NCBI GenBank assembly: GCA_902797475.1
Contig: CADBTG010000283.1
Span: 1-6,993 of the forward strand
Length of the DNA: 6,993 nucleotides
DNA from: an uncultured Lachnospiraceae bacterium
GTDB lineage: Bacteria > Bacillota > Clostridia > Lachnospirales > Lachnospiraceae
Reading direction: 5' to 3'
Part shown: one piece after another, positions 5,985 through 6,993 of the stretch
Layout of the letters: each line of letters opens with the position of its first letter
Position numbering within the stretch: the stretch's first letter is position 1
The notes under the pieces: model-generated
Seen by the model: the letters and a program-made list of their open reading frames with translations, nothing else
The model's database searches: none
Told to the model about the DNA's origin: nothing
Translations under genes and position numbers: made by a program

Positions 5985-6015
5985 AATATTTCCTCAAGGC
6001 TGTCCCACACAGCCC

Positions 6016-6639
6016 TTATTCCGTGAAAAAAGCCCCGTTAACCTCTCTGACGCGGTTGTTGGCAATTGCATCAATGGCTTTCGGAAGAATGATCCACTCC
6101 GCCTGCTCCATGACACGGCGCTGCAATACCTCAGGGGTATCACCGGGAAGAATCTCCACAGCCTTCTGTAAGAGAATCGGTCCGGTATCCGTTCCGGCAT
6201 CCACAAAGTGCACCGTTGCACCGGTGACCTTGACCCCGCGCGCCAAAACCTTTTCATGAACATGAAGTCCGTAATATCCATCGCCGCAGAAGGAAGGAAT
6301 CAGAGACGGATGGATATTAATGATGCGGTGCGAGTATTTTTCGGTCATCTTCTCGGGAAGAATCACCAAAAATCCCGCCAGAACAATCAAATCCGGATGA
6401 AACCGGTCCACAGCCTCAAGCAGAGCATCCTCAAACGCGGCACGCGTTTCATAAGCTTTCCGCGATACGCAGACACCCGGAATGCCGTTCTGTTCGGCCC
6501 GTGTCAAAGCATACGCATCCGGCTTATTGCTGATTACGCCGCAAAGCTTCGTGTTGGTAATCGTTCCGTTCTTCACGCCGTCAATGATTGCCTGCAGATT
6601 CGTTCCGCCGCCGGACACCAGTACGACCGTATTCAGCAT
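6016..6639 (-). CDS. purN: Phosphoribosylglycinamide formyltransferase (GAR transformylase)
   Basis: Transfers a formyl group from 10-formyltetrahydrofolate to GAR (step 3 of purine synthesis), directly using the product of PurD. 207 aa, the normal length. The phosphate-binding opening SGGGTNLQA (9-17), the folate-site region DLIVLAGFLVILP (83-95), the catalytic INIHPSLIPSF (107-117, with N108 and H110) and TDTGP (150-154, with D151 as the likely catalytic acid) are all present. The segment FCGDGYYGLHVHEKVL after the catalytic histidine is the form I associate with Clostridia. The ATG at 6639 overlaps the end of purM by 7 nt (ATGCTGA), and AAGGG lies about 9 nt upstream inside purM, so translation is probably coupled. 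Confidence 0.96.
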   Translation of the reverse strand: MLNTVVLVSGGGTNLQAIIDGVKNGTITNTKLCGVISNKPDAYALTRAEQNGIPGVCVSRKAYETRAAFEDALLEAVDRFHPDLIVLAGFLVILPEKMTEKYSHRIINIHPSLIPSFCGDGYYGLHVHEKVLARGVKVTGATVHFVDAGTDTGPILLQKAVEILPGDTPEVLQRRVMEQAEWIILPKAIDAIANNRVREVNGAFFTE

Positions 6640-6993
6640 ATCGTAATTCCCTTCTCGCCGTCGGTGATCTCGCCGACAATGTAAGCGGTCTCGCCGGCCT
6701 TCTTAAGAGCCTTAAGGGCGGCATCAGCCTGCGCAGGATCCACGGCAATCATCATGCCGATACCCATATTGTAAGTGTTGTACATCATCTTCTCTTCGAT
6801 GTTGCCGTTTACGCGAAGCAATTCGAAAATCGGAGGTACTTCATAGCTGTCCTTGCGAATCATCGCATGCTTGCCGTCGGGAAGCATTCTCGGAATGTTC
6901 TCATAAAAGCCGCCGCCCGTGATATGGCTGCAGGCCTTCACGACGATACCGCCGTCCTTCAGGGCCTTCAGAGCCTTCACGTAAATCTTGGTG
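6633..6993 (-). CDS. purM: Phosphoribosylformylglycinamidine cyclo-ligase (AIR synthetase), C-terminal fragment
   Basis: The last 119 codons of purM; the N-terminal two thirds lie beyond the window. PurM closes the imidazole ring, making AIR from FGAM with ATP (step 5). The fragment begins TKIYVKALK and contains HITGGGFYENIPRMLP and MYNTYNMGIGMM, which align block for block with E. coli PurM (HLTGGGFWENIPRVLP, MYRTFNCGVGMI). It ends GEITDGEKGITIC, with the TGA overlapping the purN start. The reading frame is open to the window edge with no sign of damage. Confidence 0.96.
   Translation of the reverse strand, partial: TKIYVKALKALKDGGIVVKACSHITGGGFYENIPRMLPDGKHAMIRKDSYEVPPIFELLRVNGNIEEKMMYNTYNMGIGMMIAVDPAQADAALKALKKAGETAYIVGEITDGEKGITIC

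Overview
The window is a stretch of bacterial chromosome in which every convincing gene lies on the minus strand. The protein types suggest a Gram-positive Clostridia bacterium, most likely of the Lachnospiraceae. The evidence is the divergent LigA variant, a PurN with the clostridial-type 'FCGDGYYG' segment after the catalytic HPSLIPS, AGGA/GAGG-type ribosome binding sites, and a sigma-A style promoter with an extended -10. This placement is by recognition from memory, not by a search.

Read in the direction of transcription (high to low coordinates), the first block is the end of a purine biosynthesis operon. It holds the C-terminal third of purM (6993-6633), purN overlapping it by 7 nt (6639-6016), a membrane-anchored YD-repeat protein of unknown function (5984-4890), and purD 14 nt further on (4875-3574). 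PurM, PurN and PurD act in the first half of de novo IMP synthesis (steps 5, 3 and 2). purH, often found between purN and purD in Bacillota, is not here; the YD-repeat gene occupies that place. The tight spacing suggests it is co-transcribed and perhaps translationally coupled with the purine genes.

A 656-bp gene-free region (2918-3573) follows and is the most unusual part of the window. Just after the purD stop lie three 16-17 bp tandem repeats (3514-3558). Next comes an array of five long hairpins (3153-3508) with near-identical stem ends (TACGGACTTGAG / CTCAAGTCCGTA), spaced 70-87 bp apart, with related spacers and paired base changes. Beyond it are two copies of a 37-bp-period direct repeat (3064-3130) and a good sigma-A promoter (2993-3020).

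That promoter drives the second block: rluF (23S rRNA pseudouridine synthase, 2917-2210), ligA (NAD+-dependent DNA ligase, 2126-168) and the first 51 codons of metA (homoserine O-acyltransferase, 155 to the window edge). ligA and metA are only 12 nt apart, with the metA ribosome binding site touching the ligA stop codon. The hairpin array therefore sits exactly between two transcription units and may end or process the purine transcript, but its sequence family is not one I recognise.
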